Source: Cyclobacteriaceae bacterium
GTDB taxonomy: Bacteria > Bacteroidota > Bacteroidia > Cytophagales > Cyclobacteriaceae
Length of the DNA: 64,000 nt
NCBI GenBank assembly: GCA_013141055.1
Contig: JABFRS010000002.1
Location: 124,001 to 188,000 of the forward strand
Direction: 5' to 3'
Shown: one piece after another, positions 25,125-32,613 of the stretch
Layout: every line of letters starts with the position of its first letter
Position numbering within the stretch: the first letter of the stretch is position 1
The notes under the pieces: model-generated
Seen by the model: the letters and a program-made list of their open reading frames with translations, nothing else
Told to the model about the DNA's origin: nothing
Database searches by the model: none
Translations under genes and position numbers: made by a program

Positions 25125-25757
25125 ATGAAAATTTCTGATCGGATTCAACTACTCAAAACCAAACTCGAAGCTCAAAGGAAAAAGGACACCAAACTGGAAG
25201 TATTCGGCGCCGGAGACAATCCATACTATCGAATGGAAGGTCACCATTATAAATTGAACAAACCCTTAACCGAAAAAGAGATTGAGGCCACCGAAAAACT
25301 TATCGGCGTAGTGTTACCGGAAGAGTATCGTGAGTTTCTCAAGCTTGCCGGTGATGGCGGTGCAGGTCCGGCCTGGGGAATATTTGAATTGAAGGATGCT
25401 CATCCCGACAAGGCTTTCCTGAAGGAATACCCTGACTTCTGCAGCATGGAATTTCCGTATGACAATGTCTATGCGGATGCGATCATGGAAGACATAAAAG
25501 ATGATCTTTCTCTTCGTGGTCCTTTCGACGATCCGTTCGGTGGGTTTATCAAGCTCGCAAACTACGGCCATGATCTGTCGGCCATCTTAATAACTTCCGG
25601 TGAACAATACGGCAAGATGTGGATGCTGGATGAGAATCAATCCATCACTCCATTCTATCAGAATATAAAAGACCGCGAAGCCAGCGTCGGCTTCCTGGAT
25701 TGGTATGAGAACTGGCTCGACGAAACTTTACCAGACGCACCTCAGCCTCAGTTTTGA
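25125..25757 (+). CDS. SMI1/KNR4 family protein (first paralogue)
   Basis: A 210-residue cytoplasmic protein of the SMI1/KNR4 (SUKH) superfamily: LTEKEIEATEKLIGVVLPEEYREFLKLAGDGGAGPAWGIFEL is the hallmark helix-strand entry, and FLDWYENWLDETLPD closes the domain. SUKH proteins often serve as immunity proteins to secreted toxins in bacterial competition systems, but many are stand-alone. ATG at 25125 is chosen; a longer start at 25103 would add a few hydrophobic residues. It is clearly paralogous to the gene at 30586 (shared openings RIQLLKTKLEAQ / RIKTKLEKL and shared FLDWYE.WLDE endings). It ends 28 bp before the ion channel gene. Confidence 0.85.
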   Translation: MKISDRIQLLKTKLEAQRKKDTKLEVFGAGDNPYYRMEGHHYKLNKPLTEKEIEATEKLIGVVLPEEYREFLKLAGDGGAGPAWGIFELKDAHPDKAFLKEYPDFCSMEFPYDNVYADAIMEDIKDDLSLRGPFDDPFGGFIKLANYGHDLSAILITSGEQYGKMWMLDENQSITPFYQNIKDREASVGFLDWYENWLDETLPDAPQPQF

Positions 25758-25785
25758 AATCTTTCATTCCCTCACTCCCCCCGCA

Positions 25786-26694
25786 ATGACCCTCCTGAAA
25801 ACTACCTTTAAAACAATTGTTGACAGCAAGATATTTCACGAGCTCGTCAGCATCGTCATCATTCTATGCTCATTTACTCTTGGACTGGAAACGTTCTATC
25901 CTGAGCACAAGGATGTATTTGATATGCTCGACTTTGCCTTCACGTTCTTCTTCGTCTGTGAGATCATCTTCCGTATCCTGGGAGAAACAAATCCACTGCA
26001 CTTCTTCAAGCTCTTCTCCATTAAGAATGGCCGTGTAGATGTTGATGAAAAAGGTTTCTGGAATCTGTTCGACTTCACCATTGTTGCCGTGAGCGCCGCA
26101 AGCTTGTTCGGTCACTTCTTTGAGCACCCTGAATTCCTTGCCGTAAGCAGATTGTTCCGTGTGCTGCGGGTATTGCGCTTACTGGAGATCAGTTCCGAGT
26201 TGAAATCAGTAGAACAGAAGATCGTGTCCATCATCCCCACGATATTCTCCTTTGCCCTGTTGCTAGGCATTTTACTTTACATCTATTCCATCATTGGAAT
26301 CTATTTGTTCAGCCATCATCAGTTTGACCACGCCGACTTCACAACGCTAGGTCATGCCTTCATCACTCTTTTCCAGCTCATGACACTGGACGGCTGGAGC
26401 GACATGATGTATGCGGCCAGTGCCAACTACAATGACAGCTGGCTGATCAAGAGTTATTTCGTGAGCTTCGTCGTCCTCACAGCCATCATCAGCTTCAATG
26501 TCTTTGTGGCGGTCTTAACCTCACAGGTACATGAGAAAGTTGTACTGGATCAGAAGTTCAATAAAAAGAAGATCACTGAGATCCAGGGTGACCTCCAGGA
26601 GACTGAACAAGAGGTTCACCAGGGATTTGAAGCCGTGATGAAAGAGTTGAAATTACTGAGAGCAGAAGTTGAAGCGCTGAAGAAAAACAAGTAA
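25786..26694 (+). CDS. NaChBac-type voltage-gated cation channel, calcium-channel-like filter
   Basis: A 302-residue single-domain six-helix channel. S1-S3 span about 15-115. S4 (about 120-133) has the sensor arginines Arg122, 125, 128 and 131 in SRLFRVLRVLRLLEIS. S5, pore helix and S6 follow, and the C-terminus (about 266-300) is a Lys/Glu-rich coiled coil that would assemble the tetramer. The filter (200-206) is Thr-Leu-Asp-Gly-Trp-Ser-Asp. Sodium-selective relatives have TLESWSM/TLESWAS. The Gly after the first acid and the Asp at the last position match calcium-selective filters (the engineered CavAb TLDDWSD, and TMEGWTD-type eukaryotic repeats). I infer possible Ca2+ permeation. Start ATG 25786, directly after the SMI1 gene. 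Confidence 0.92.
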   Translation: MTLLKTTFKTIVDSKIFHELVSIVIILCSFTLGLETFYPEHKDVFDMLDFAFTFFFVCEIIFRILGETNPLHFFKLFSIKNGRVDVDEKGFWNLFDFTIVAVSAASLFGHFFEHPEFLAVSRLFRVLRVLRLLEISSELKSVEQKIVSIIPTIFSFALLLGILLYIYSIIGIYLFSHHQFDHADFTTLGHAFITLFQLMTLDGWSDMMYAASANYNDSWLIKSYFVSFVVLTAIISFNVFVAVLTSQVHEKVVLDQKFNKKKITEIQGDLQETEQEVHQGFEAVMKELKLLRAEVEALKKNK

Positions 26695-26699
26695 TGTGA

Positions 26700-27332
26700 T
26701 CAGAAGGTTACTCCGCCATCATATTGCAACGTCCACGGTTCAAATGACTTCAGCATAGGCTGTGGATCTTTCTTTACAACTCTGGTTTCATTGATGTTCT
26801 TCTTTGGGTTGCTTTTGTATTTTTTGACTACGATCATTTTTCCTGTATTCACATTGAAGTCAAAGTTATAGCTGTCAATCCCGTTACCTCCTTTGTTCGT
26901 TGCTCCGATCATATAAAAGTCTCCGTTCTGATATCGGTAGCGATACGTCAGATCCCATTGATCGCGGCTACCACCCGCAAAGTTCAGGATGATGACTCCC
27001 TTTACAATCTTCATTTCGTTAAAGCCATCTCCCATCGTGCCGCCACTCTCGCTTCCCATCACAGCCTTTTCACCCTTACAGGCCAGCGAGTATTTACCAT
27101 CTTTCGCTCTGAAAAGAATCATGATGTTTCGAAGCTTACCAAAATCTCCACTGCCCACTCTTTCCTCAATGATAATAGCAACATCATCAATTGAATCCTT
27201 GTTCAGGTCACCGGAAGCAGCGGCAAGCAGTTCCCACCCGGCAGGAATAAAACTCCTGAACGCATCGCCTGAGGGTTGAGCCTTCAGCAAAGCAGGACAA
27301 ACAAACATGAAAGCAAGTATGATCTTTTTCAT
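26700..27332 (-). CDS. Secreted protein with FG-GAP-like calcium loop, unknown
   Basis: A 210-residue exported protein: signal peptide MKKIILAFMFVCPALLKAQ, then an N-terminal ASGDLNKDSIDDVAIIIE stretch that matches the Asp-rich Ca2+-binding loop of FG-GAP/integrin-like repeats and similar VCBS proteins. The rest is beta-rich (YSLACKGEK, KGVIILNFAGGSRDQWDLTYRYRYQNGDF), resembling a periplasmic sandwich. I chose the start at 27332 because an in-frame upstream extension would place 18 residues before the signal peptide. It converges on the channel gene (6 bp between stops) and is unlikely to be co-transcribed with it. Confidence 0.65.
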   Translation of the reverse strand: MKKIILAFMFVCPALLKAQPSGDAFRSFIPAGWELLAAASGDLNKDSIDDVAIIIEERVGSGDFGKLRNIMILFRAKDGKYSLACKGEKAVMGSESGGTMGDGFNEMKIVKGVIILNFAGGSRDQWDLTYRYRYQNGDFYMIGATNKGGNGIDSYNFDFNVNTGKMIVVKKYKSNPKKNINETRVVKKDPQPMLKSFEPWTLQYDGGVTF

Positions 27333-27366
27333 CGTTGGTATGAAAATAAAGTTTATTGATTTTAAG

Positions 27367-28056
27367 CTATATAATCTTTTCTCCATTCAGGTCGGTCGTC
27401 AACACTTCACTCATGTAATTGAAGAAAGGTCGTATGACTTTGAACGTTTTGTTCACGTTATTCAGAAAGTCCGGTGACAGAACTTCCTTATCGGTATAGG
27501 CATGCACAAACCAGAATTGCTTGTATCGAAGCAACTCAATTGCCGGATGGTCTTTAGCAAATCCCTGCGGTGCCGTCTTCACCTTATCTCCCATCATCGA
27601 TCCAAAGCTGGACTTCAATGATTTTGATTTCAGAAGCTTGTTCCAATCCTCATAATTACCCGCAATGTCCAGCCGTATTCTTTTTAAGTCTTCGGGATTG
27701 GGATAGGCAAAGCCACACGCTATCTGGGTGCTGCCTGGCTTAATTCGAAAATAATATCCGCCTCTGAGCTGAGGTTTCATTCTCTTTAAGTAGCCGGAGA
27801 ATTTTGCCGTATACGGTACTTTCTCCTTTGAGAATCGTACGTCGTTATAAATGCGGTATAAACTTTTCTTACCGGAAGGTGTAGAGATATCATCATGGTT
27901 GTTCATTTTGCTGATGAGCGCATCCACGAACGACTCCACATTCTCTTTGGCTGACAGGTATTGATCCTTACGCGCATTGAACCAGTCACGATTGTTATTC
28001 CTGGACAGGTTCTTAAGGAAATCGTATGTTGATTTTTCTATTACGGCAGATGACAT
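27367..28056 (-). CDS. DUF2461 family protein
   Basis: A 229-residue cytoplasmic protein opening with TYDFLKNLSRNNNRDWFNARKDQYL, which is the family's LxxNNxRdWFxxnkdxY signature, followed by SLYRIYNDVRFSKEKVPYTAKFSG, GGYYFRIKPGSTQIACG and the closing helices. DUF2461 proteins are widespread and of unknown function. ATG at 28056 gives the conserved N-terminus; a longer in-frame start at 28191 would run into the DUF3037 gene. It is 26 bp downstream of the DUF3037 gene in the group kinase - DUF3037 - DUF2461. Confidence 0.85.
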   Translation of the reverse strand: MSSAVIEKSTYDFLKNLSRNNNRDWFNARKDQYLSAKENVESFVDALISKMNNHDDISTPSGKKSLYRIYNDVRFSKEKVPYTAKFSGYLKRMKPQLRGGYYFRIKPGSTQIACGFAYPNPEDLKRIRLDIAGNYEDWNKLLKSKSLKSSFGSMMGDKVKTAPQGFAKDHPAIELLRYKQFWFVHAYTDKEVLSPDFLNNVNKTFKVIRPFFNYMSEVLTTDLNGEKII

Positions 28057-28082
28057 ATCATTCTTAAAGTTCTGAACCTTGC

Positions 28083-28463
28083 TTATACCATCTGGCTGAA
28101 TAATCTCTCCATCATCTCCCCTGCATTGGTGCACAGTCCTGGGTGAACCTTGGAAGTCTGAATGATCGTGCTCCTGGTTGCTGTGAGCCACCGGAACCTT
28201 TCCGGCATGGTGAGCTTGCCGATAGTGCCGCCTTCATTTCCTCCGGCACAGATCTGTTCAAAGGCAACGAGCTGTTCTCTTAGTTCGGAGATCTCAACTT
28301 TACTCCACAGTGATTTTAATCTGGCTTCATCAAGCTTGAATTTCATTTTAAGAAACTTCTCATCCTTGCAATAGAGGATCACACCAACGTTGAGGAATTC
28401 CTCACGCTCTACCTGCGGTACTACCCGGATCACGGCTGATTCAAATAAGTGCTGCTCTTGCAT
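28083..28463 (-). CDS. DUF3037 family protein, partner of the HipA-like kinase
   Basis: A 126-residue protein: MQEQHLFESAVIRVVPQVEREEFLNVGVILYCKD is a near-exact DUF3037 opening, followed by a Lys-rich middle and FRWLTATRSTIIQTSKVHPG. DUF3037 genes are usually found right after a HipA-like kinase gene, as here: it overlaps the kinase gene by 23 bp. Two reading starts exist; ATG at 28463 fits best. It could be a regulator or target of the kinase, but no experimental function is known to me. Confidence 0.85.
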   Translation of the reverse strand: MQEQHLFESAVIRVVPQVEREEFLNVGVILYCKDEKFLKMKFKLDEARLKSLWSKVEISELREQLVAFEQICAGGNEGGTIGKLTMPERFRWLTATRSTIIQTSKVHPGLCTNAGEMMERLFSQMV

Positions 28464-29238
28464 CTTGGGCTTCTTTAACAAAGATATCAGAATGAGAAAT
28501 CCGTGAGTTCAAAAAATCGATATAGGCGTTGCGATGCTCTTCGGTGCTGGCGAAGTGCGGTTCATTTCCAAGCCATTCATCCGGTACCAATGAAACAATG
28601 GCCCGGATCTTTTCAGGAGTCAGGATGGCCTTAAATGAAGCGTCCACATGTTCCAGCTGACTCGCCCCTGCAAGCATAACATGATCTTTCACCTGGGCAA
28701 ATGGCTTTTGAATGTCTTTGTTGAAATCATTCCAGTTGTGATGAATGTATAATGATGCACCGTGATCAATCAGCCAGAGCTCTCCATGCCAGATGAGCAT
28801 GTTGGTATTGCGTGCAGTCCGGTCGACGTTCAGCAGCAAGCTATCAAGCCAAACAATCTGGGATGCCAGTACCGTGTTTACTTTTCTTACAATCGCATCA
28901 AAGGTGATGGCACCTGACAGATAATGAACAGCAAGATTCAATCCTGTGCTTGCTTTGAGAAGATCCTGGATCTCTTCATCCCCCTCCATCCTGCCGAAGG
29001 AACTGTCGAGGTTGGCAAAGACTATTTCAGGTACTTTGAATCCAAGAGTTCGTGCAATTTCTCCTCCAATGAGTTCGGCAATCAACGCCCTTGAACCCTG
29101 TCCCGCTCCCCTGAATTTCAAAACATAGAAGAACTGGTCATCTGCTTCAATGATCGCCGGCAATGAACCGCCTTCACGAAGGGGCATTACATATCGCGTG
29201 ACGTTAACAATGCGCAATGAAGGTGATTGAATGCTCAT
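28441..29238 (-). CDS. HipA-like kinase (HipA_2 type)
   Basis: A 265-residue protein with a HipA-like small kinase fold. Lys41 (FYVLKFRG) is the likely ATP-binding lysine. The catalytic loop reads LLLNVDRTARNTNMLIWHG (Asp139, Asn144, Asn146), and LIDHGASL contains the metal-binding Asp158 in place of DFG. HipA proteins phosphorylate glutamyl-tRNA synthetase or other targets and act as toxins when paired with HipB. Here there is no HipB-type DNA-binding gene; instead a DUF3037 gene overlaps the 3' end by 23 bp, the usual neighbour of this short HipA form. Target and physiological role are unknown. Confidence 0.85.
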   Translation of the reverse strand: MSIQSPSLRIVNVTRYVMPLREGGSLPAIIEADDQFFYVLKFRGAGQGSRALIAELIGGEIARTLGFKVPEIVFANLDSSFGRMEGDEEIQDLLKASTGLNLAVHYLSGAITFDAIVRKVNTVLASQIVWLDSLLLNVDRTARNTNMLIWHGELWLIDHGASLYIHHNWNDFNKDIQKPFAQVKDHVMLAGASQLEHVDASFKAILTPEKIRAIVSLVPDEWLGNEPHFASTEEHRNAYIDFLNSRISHSDIFVKEAQDARAALI

Positions 29239-29351
29239 GAACTTTTAAAATTACCATAAAATCCTTTTGATGCCATATTCACCCGTGATTGATGAATCAC
29301 CTCAGATGGCACAGTATTTTAAGACATATGCTGATTAAACAGACATGACTC

Positions 29352-29936
29352 ATGAGCAAAATCATACATAAGACAACAGATTCAAAGAATCCAAAAAACG
29401 GTAATAAAAGCGGTGGTTTATCCTCCAAACAGCCATTACAAAAGCGCCAGACGGTTACGCCACAGCGTCCGGTAACCCGCAAAAATGTACCTCACAGTAC
29501 TGAATCACATGTGGTGAAGAAGAGCATTGATATCAAGGGTCTTCCCAGTGAAGTGTGGGATGCGCTCACCAATCCTGCAAAAACGAAGAAATATTTCTTC
29601 AATTGTGAAGTGCATTCTGACTGGAAGCCAGGAAGTCCTATCACATTTAAAGGAAGAATGTTCTGGATCATCCCGATTGAAATGAAGGGTGAGATCATTA
29701 AGGTTGAAAAGGACAAGCTATTGAAGTACAGCCTTCACAATAAAGCCAAAGGAAGTAATGAAGCCACGACTTCCACCGTCACAGATTCCATGACCTATCA
29801 CAATGGTATCACAACACTTTCTGTTTCCGATGATGTGGGCAATGGCGAGGGTGCTCAGGAACGATACGATAAATCGGTTAAAGGCTGGGATAAAGTTCTT
29901 CATGGATTGAAGAAACTGGTAGAGAGCGGTAAGTAA
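29352..29936 (+). CDS. SRPBCC / AHSA1-like domain protein with basic N-terminal tail
   Basis: A 194-residue protein. The first 50 residues are a basic, Ser/Thr/Lys/Asn-rich tail (KIIHKTTDSKNPKNGNKSG), probably disordered. The rest is a START-like AHSA1 (SRPBCC) domain: KSIDIKGLPSEVWDALTNPAKTKKYFFNCEVHSDWKPGSPITF is the canonical start, and KVLHGLKKLVES the closing helix. AHSA1 domains bind hydrophobic ligands or Hsp90-like partners; no ligand can be named. It precedes the NTF2-like gene by 6 bp and may be translated with it. Confidence 0.8.
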   Translation: MSKIIHKTTDSKNPKNGNKSGGLSSKQPLQKRQTVTPQRPVTRKNVPHSTESHVVKKSIDIKGLPSEVWDALTNPAKTKKYFFNCEVHSDWKPGSPITFKGRMFWIIPIEMKGEIIKVEKDKLLKYSLHNKAKGSNEATTSTVTDSMTYHNGITTLSVSDDVGNGEGAQERYDKSVKGWDKVLHGLKKLVESGK

Positions 29937-29942
29937 TTTAAG

Positions 29943-30281
29943 ATGGAACAATCGCACTTAAATCCTAAAGAAGTCGTATTGACATTAATAAAGGATCTCA
30001 ATACTGAGAATTTTGAAGATGCACAAAGCAGGGTTGCTGATGATTTCTCTTTTGAGGGTGTCATGGGTTCACGCAATGGTGCTGAAGCCTACTTTTCCGA
30101 TATGAAAAAGATGAAGCTTAAGTATGATATTAAAAACGTCTTTGCTGAAGGTGATGACATATGCATTTTGTATGATCTGGAAATGCAGGGTAAAAAGATC
30201 TTTTGCTGTGGACTTTACCATGTCAAAGACGCAAAAGTAAATTCCCTTAAAGTAGTGTTTGATCCGAGGCCCGTTCTGTAA
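29943..30281 (+). CDS. NTF2-like (SnoaL-type) protein
   Basis: A 112-residue cone-fold protein. The opening PKEVVLTLIKDLNTENFEDAQSRVADDFSFEGVMGSRNGAEAYF, with two helices followed by strands, is the SnoaL/NTF2-like pattern, and the end VNSLKVVFDPRPVL matches its last strand. Such proteins include small isomerases and polyketide cyclases; the substrate is unknown. It follows the SRPBCC gene by 6 bp. Confidence 0.75.
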   Translation: MEQSHLNPKEVVLTLIKDLNTENFEDAQSRVADDFSFEGVMGSRNGAEAYFSDMKKMKLKYDIKNVFAEGDDICILYDLEMQGKKIFCCGLYHVKDAKVNSLKVVFDPRPVL

Positions 30282-30336
30282 TATCTTGTTGACTATTGAT
30301 CAGCAGTTTTTTATCTTGGTTGATCAATCAAGCAGC

Positions 30337-30582
30337 ATGGGATACGCTCCTAAAAGTCAGATCAAAAAGAATCTTGTTAAAGACTCGGAGGTTTTGCTGA
30401 CCTGCAAGGGACCTCATACTTTCAAAAAACAACGTGGACTGATTCTCGAGGTGACGGAAGAATCTTTCGACTTTGATATCCTTACCAATCCTTACGAGCA
30501 TTTCAGCAACATCAGTGCGGGTGCTGATCATAAGGTATTAAATATCCTTATTAAGAATGTCATCGCAGTCGATCCTGTTTAA
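30337..30582 (+). CDS. Small hypothetical protein, unknown
   Basis: An 81-residue basic then acidic protein (MGYAPKSQIKKNLVKDSEVLLTCKG...HFSNISAGADHKVLNILIKNV). It shows a beta-sheet pattern and no recognised domain. ATG at 30337 fits a ribosome-accessible start; an upstream in-frame start at 30259 would overlap the NTF2-like gene and add a hydrophobic run. It ends 3 bp before the second SMI1/KNR4 gene and is likely co-transcribed with it. Confidence 0.5.
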   Translation: MGYAPKSQIKKNLVKDSEVLLTCKGPHTFKKQRGLILEVTEESFDFDILTNPYEHFSNISAGADHKVLNILIKNVIAVDPV

Positions 30583-30585
30583 GAT

Positions 30586-31185
30586 ATGAAGTTCGACGAA
30601 CAGCTTTCCCGCATTAAGACCAAGCTTGAGAAATTAAAAAGCAAGGACAAAGATCTTCAGGTCTTTGGTGCGGATAGTCATCAGTATGAAATTGATTCTC
30701 CTGCCACCCTGGATGATATCCTTGAATTTGAGAACAAGTACGACGTCAGACTTCCGGAAGAGTATATCGCCTTCATTACCAATATCGGGAATGGTGGCTT
30801 ATCATACGATGGTGGTGGTGCCGGGCCTTATTATGGGATCTATCCGTTAGGCGAATTCGGATATATGCAGATCGACAAAGAATCAATGTCCTCTCCCAGT
30901 GTCATCAATTCAGGACTGACACAGAATAATTGGGAAGACATGACTGCTTTTTCTCAAGGTGGAGTTGAAAGCATTGAGAATGATCGGAAATACAAAGAGC
31001 TGTTCAATGGCATGATGTCATTAGGAACCCGCGGCTGTTCAGGGCAAACAATGCTGATCGTCAAAGGCGATGACTATGGACGCGTGGCCTATATTGATCA
31101 GGATCTGTATTTACCGAGTCTGCCGGCTGCCAATAATTTTCTTGATTGGTATGAGCAGTGGCTCGATGAAAATCTGAAAGCGTAA
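30586..31185 (+). CDS. SMI1/KNR4 family protein (second paralogue)
   Basis: A 199-residue SMI1/KNR4 (SUKH) domain protein: TLDDILEFENKYDVRLPEEYIAFITNIGNGGLSYDGGGAGPYYGIYPL is the domain core, with FLDWYEQWLDENLKA at the end. It shares its opening (RIKTKLEKLKSKDKDLQVFGA versus RIQLLKTKLEAQRKKDTKLEVFGA, similar rather than identical) and its ending with the gene at 25125, so the two are paralogues separated by about 5 kb of accessory genes. It converges on the sensor kinase gene with 3 bp between stops. Immunity-type function is possible, but no toxin gene is visible. Confidence 0.85.
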   Translation: MKFDEQLSRIKTKLEKLKSKDKDLQVFGADSHQYEIDSPATLDDILEFENKYDVRLPEEYIAFITNIGNGGLSYDGGGAGPYYGIYPLGEFGYMQIDKESMSSPSVINSGLTQNNWEDMTAFSQGGVESIENDRKYKELFNGMMSLGTRGCSGQTMLIVKGDDYGRVAYIDQDLYLPSLPAANNFLDWYEQWLDENLKA

Positions 31186-31188
31186 TCG

Positions 31189-32538
31189 TTAGTTTGCTGA
31201 AATACTCACCGTAAAGGTTGACCCTTCCCCGTAAACAGATTCTACAGTGACTTCTCCATTCAATCGTTGAAGAGTTTCTTTTACGATGTAAAGTCCAAGA
31301 CCCGTTCCCTGTGCCCGGTCGTGAGCCTTATAGAACATTTCAAAGATTCTGCCCTGATGTTCCGGAGGGATTCCGATGCCATTATCGCGGATGATCGTTA
31401 TCCATTTTCCATCCTTAATAAATGACTCGATATCAACGGAAGGTCGTTTGATAATGTCACGATAGTAAATGGCATTGCCGATGATATTGGTAAGGATAAC
31501 TTTTACCCGCTCCTTATCAGTCCTTACATTTAAAGAAGCATCTGCATGAACATGAATGCTTACTTCTTCTGCACCCTGAATGAAAAGGATCTCACGAATG
31601 ACATCATCCAGTATCTCTTTTACTTTGACCGGAAGTATTCTGAGTTCAACGCGGGTGTTCTTTGAATAGTCGAGCACCTCACGAATGAAGTTATCAAGCG
31701 TCTGAGCCCGTTCCTGCATCATCCTGACCATGGATGCTCTTTCAGTATCGTCTTTTGCCAGTTCGTAAACATTTGTCAGGCCAAGAATGGAGCTGAGCGG
31801 TGCTCTCAGATCATGTGAAACACTATAGACGAAATGGTCAAGTTCCTTATTCGTCTTTTCAAGCAATTCATTTTGTTCGCGCAGCGATTCTTCAGATTCT
31901 TTGTTCCTGTTTAATAAGAACTGCAGCATGAAGACCGTTGACAGCAATGCAATGGTAAAATTGGCGATGAAATTTACGGCAACCATCCCGGGTCCATAAA
32001 CGGGCGACGGTGCAAGATGTGCATCAAAGAAGAATGCAAGATATCCTATGGGTACCGGAAAGAATGCAAAGAGAAGTCCGGCTTTTGAATTGTAATAACT
32101 CAATAAGATCAGTCCTGCCATGGACGATGTCATAAAGTAAAAGAAGACACCTCCGTCAGGATGATCTACATCAGCAAAAATGTAAACCAGGAAATTGATG
32201 ATGAACAGGATGATCACCGTGGACGAGGTGTAGTGCTTTCTCCTGTTGAGAACGATGGCCGCGGCCGACATGGCAATCATCAATGAATACCAGGGGATGA
32301 AGACAAAGACTCCGTTAACAGAATCAAGAAAGGAATAGAATACGCCTACCATAAGAATGATGATGGCGAACTCCCCTCTCAGCATCGCGTACTTGAATTC
32401 ATGTCTGGATACTATGGGCCTGCTTCCCCAAAAAAGTTTTTGTGCCAGGCTCATGAATCGATCGGAGTATGATTTTTTTTGAAGGCGCGAAGTACGGTAA
32501 AAGGTCGCCGTATTGAAAGTGTCGGTTTGCCAATCCAT
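31189..32538 (-). CDS. Membrane-bound sensor histidine kinase
   Basis: A 449-residue kinase. Six membrane helices occupy about 50-215 (FAIIILMVGVFYSFL, then VIILFIINFLVYIFA and others); a coiled-coil linker follows (ESEESLREQNELLEKTNKEL). The dimerisation H-box is YSVSHDLRAPLSSILGL with the phosphorylated His. The ATPase domain carries the N box (TNIIGNAIYYRD), G1 (IRDNGIGIP), F box and G2 (GTGLGLYIVKETL). No response regulator is adjacent, so it is an orphan kinase. It is divergent from mqo, with 75 bp between starts; ATG at 32538 is preferred over a further upstream in-frame start. Confidence 0.9.
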   Translation of the reverse strand: MDWQTDTFNTATFYRTSRLQKKSYSDRFMSLAQKLFWGSRPIVSRHEFKYAMLRGEFAIIILMVGVFYSFLDSVNGVFVFIPWYSLMIAMSAAAIVLNRRKHYTSSTVIILFIINFLVYIFADVDHPDGGVFFYFMTSSMAGLILLSYYNSKAGLLFAFFPVPIGYLAFFFDAHLAPSPVYGPGMVAVNFIANFTIALLSTVFMLQFLLNRNKESEESLREQNELLEKTNKELDHFVYSVSHDLRAPLSSILGLTNVYELAKDDTERASMVRMMQERAQTLDNFIREVLDYSKNTRVELRILPVKVKEILDDVIREILFIQGAEEVSIHVHADASLNVRTDKERVKVILTNIIGNAIYYRDIIKRPSVDIESFIKDGKWITIIRDNGIGIPPEHQGRIFEMFYKAHDRAQGTGLGLYIVKETLQRLNGEVTVESVYGEGSTFTVSISAN

Positions 32539-32613
32539 GACGGAAAAGGTTAAAACTTGCTTCGTTCTGTGCCAGGATTTGCACCATCCTCTCATTCATG
32601 CTTAATTCGCATT

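Noticed and set aside
24473-31185. Prophage or integrative element
   Set aside because: No integrase, phage structural, tRNA-bounded attachment site or transfer gene; only a loose accessory cluster is supported.
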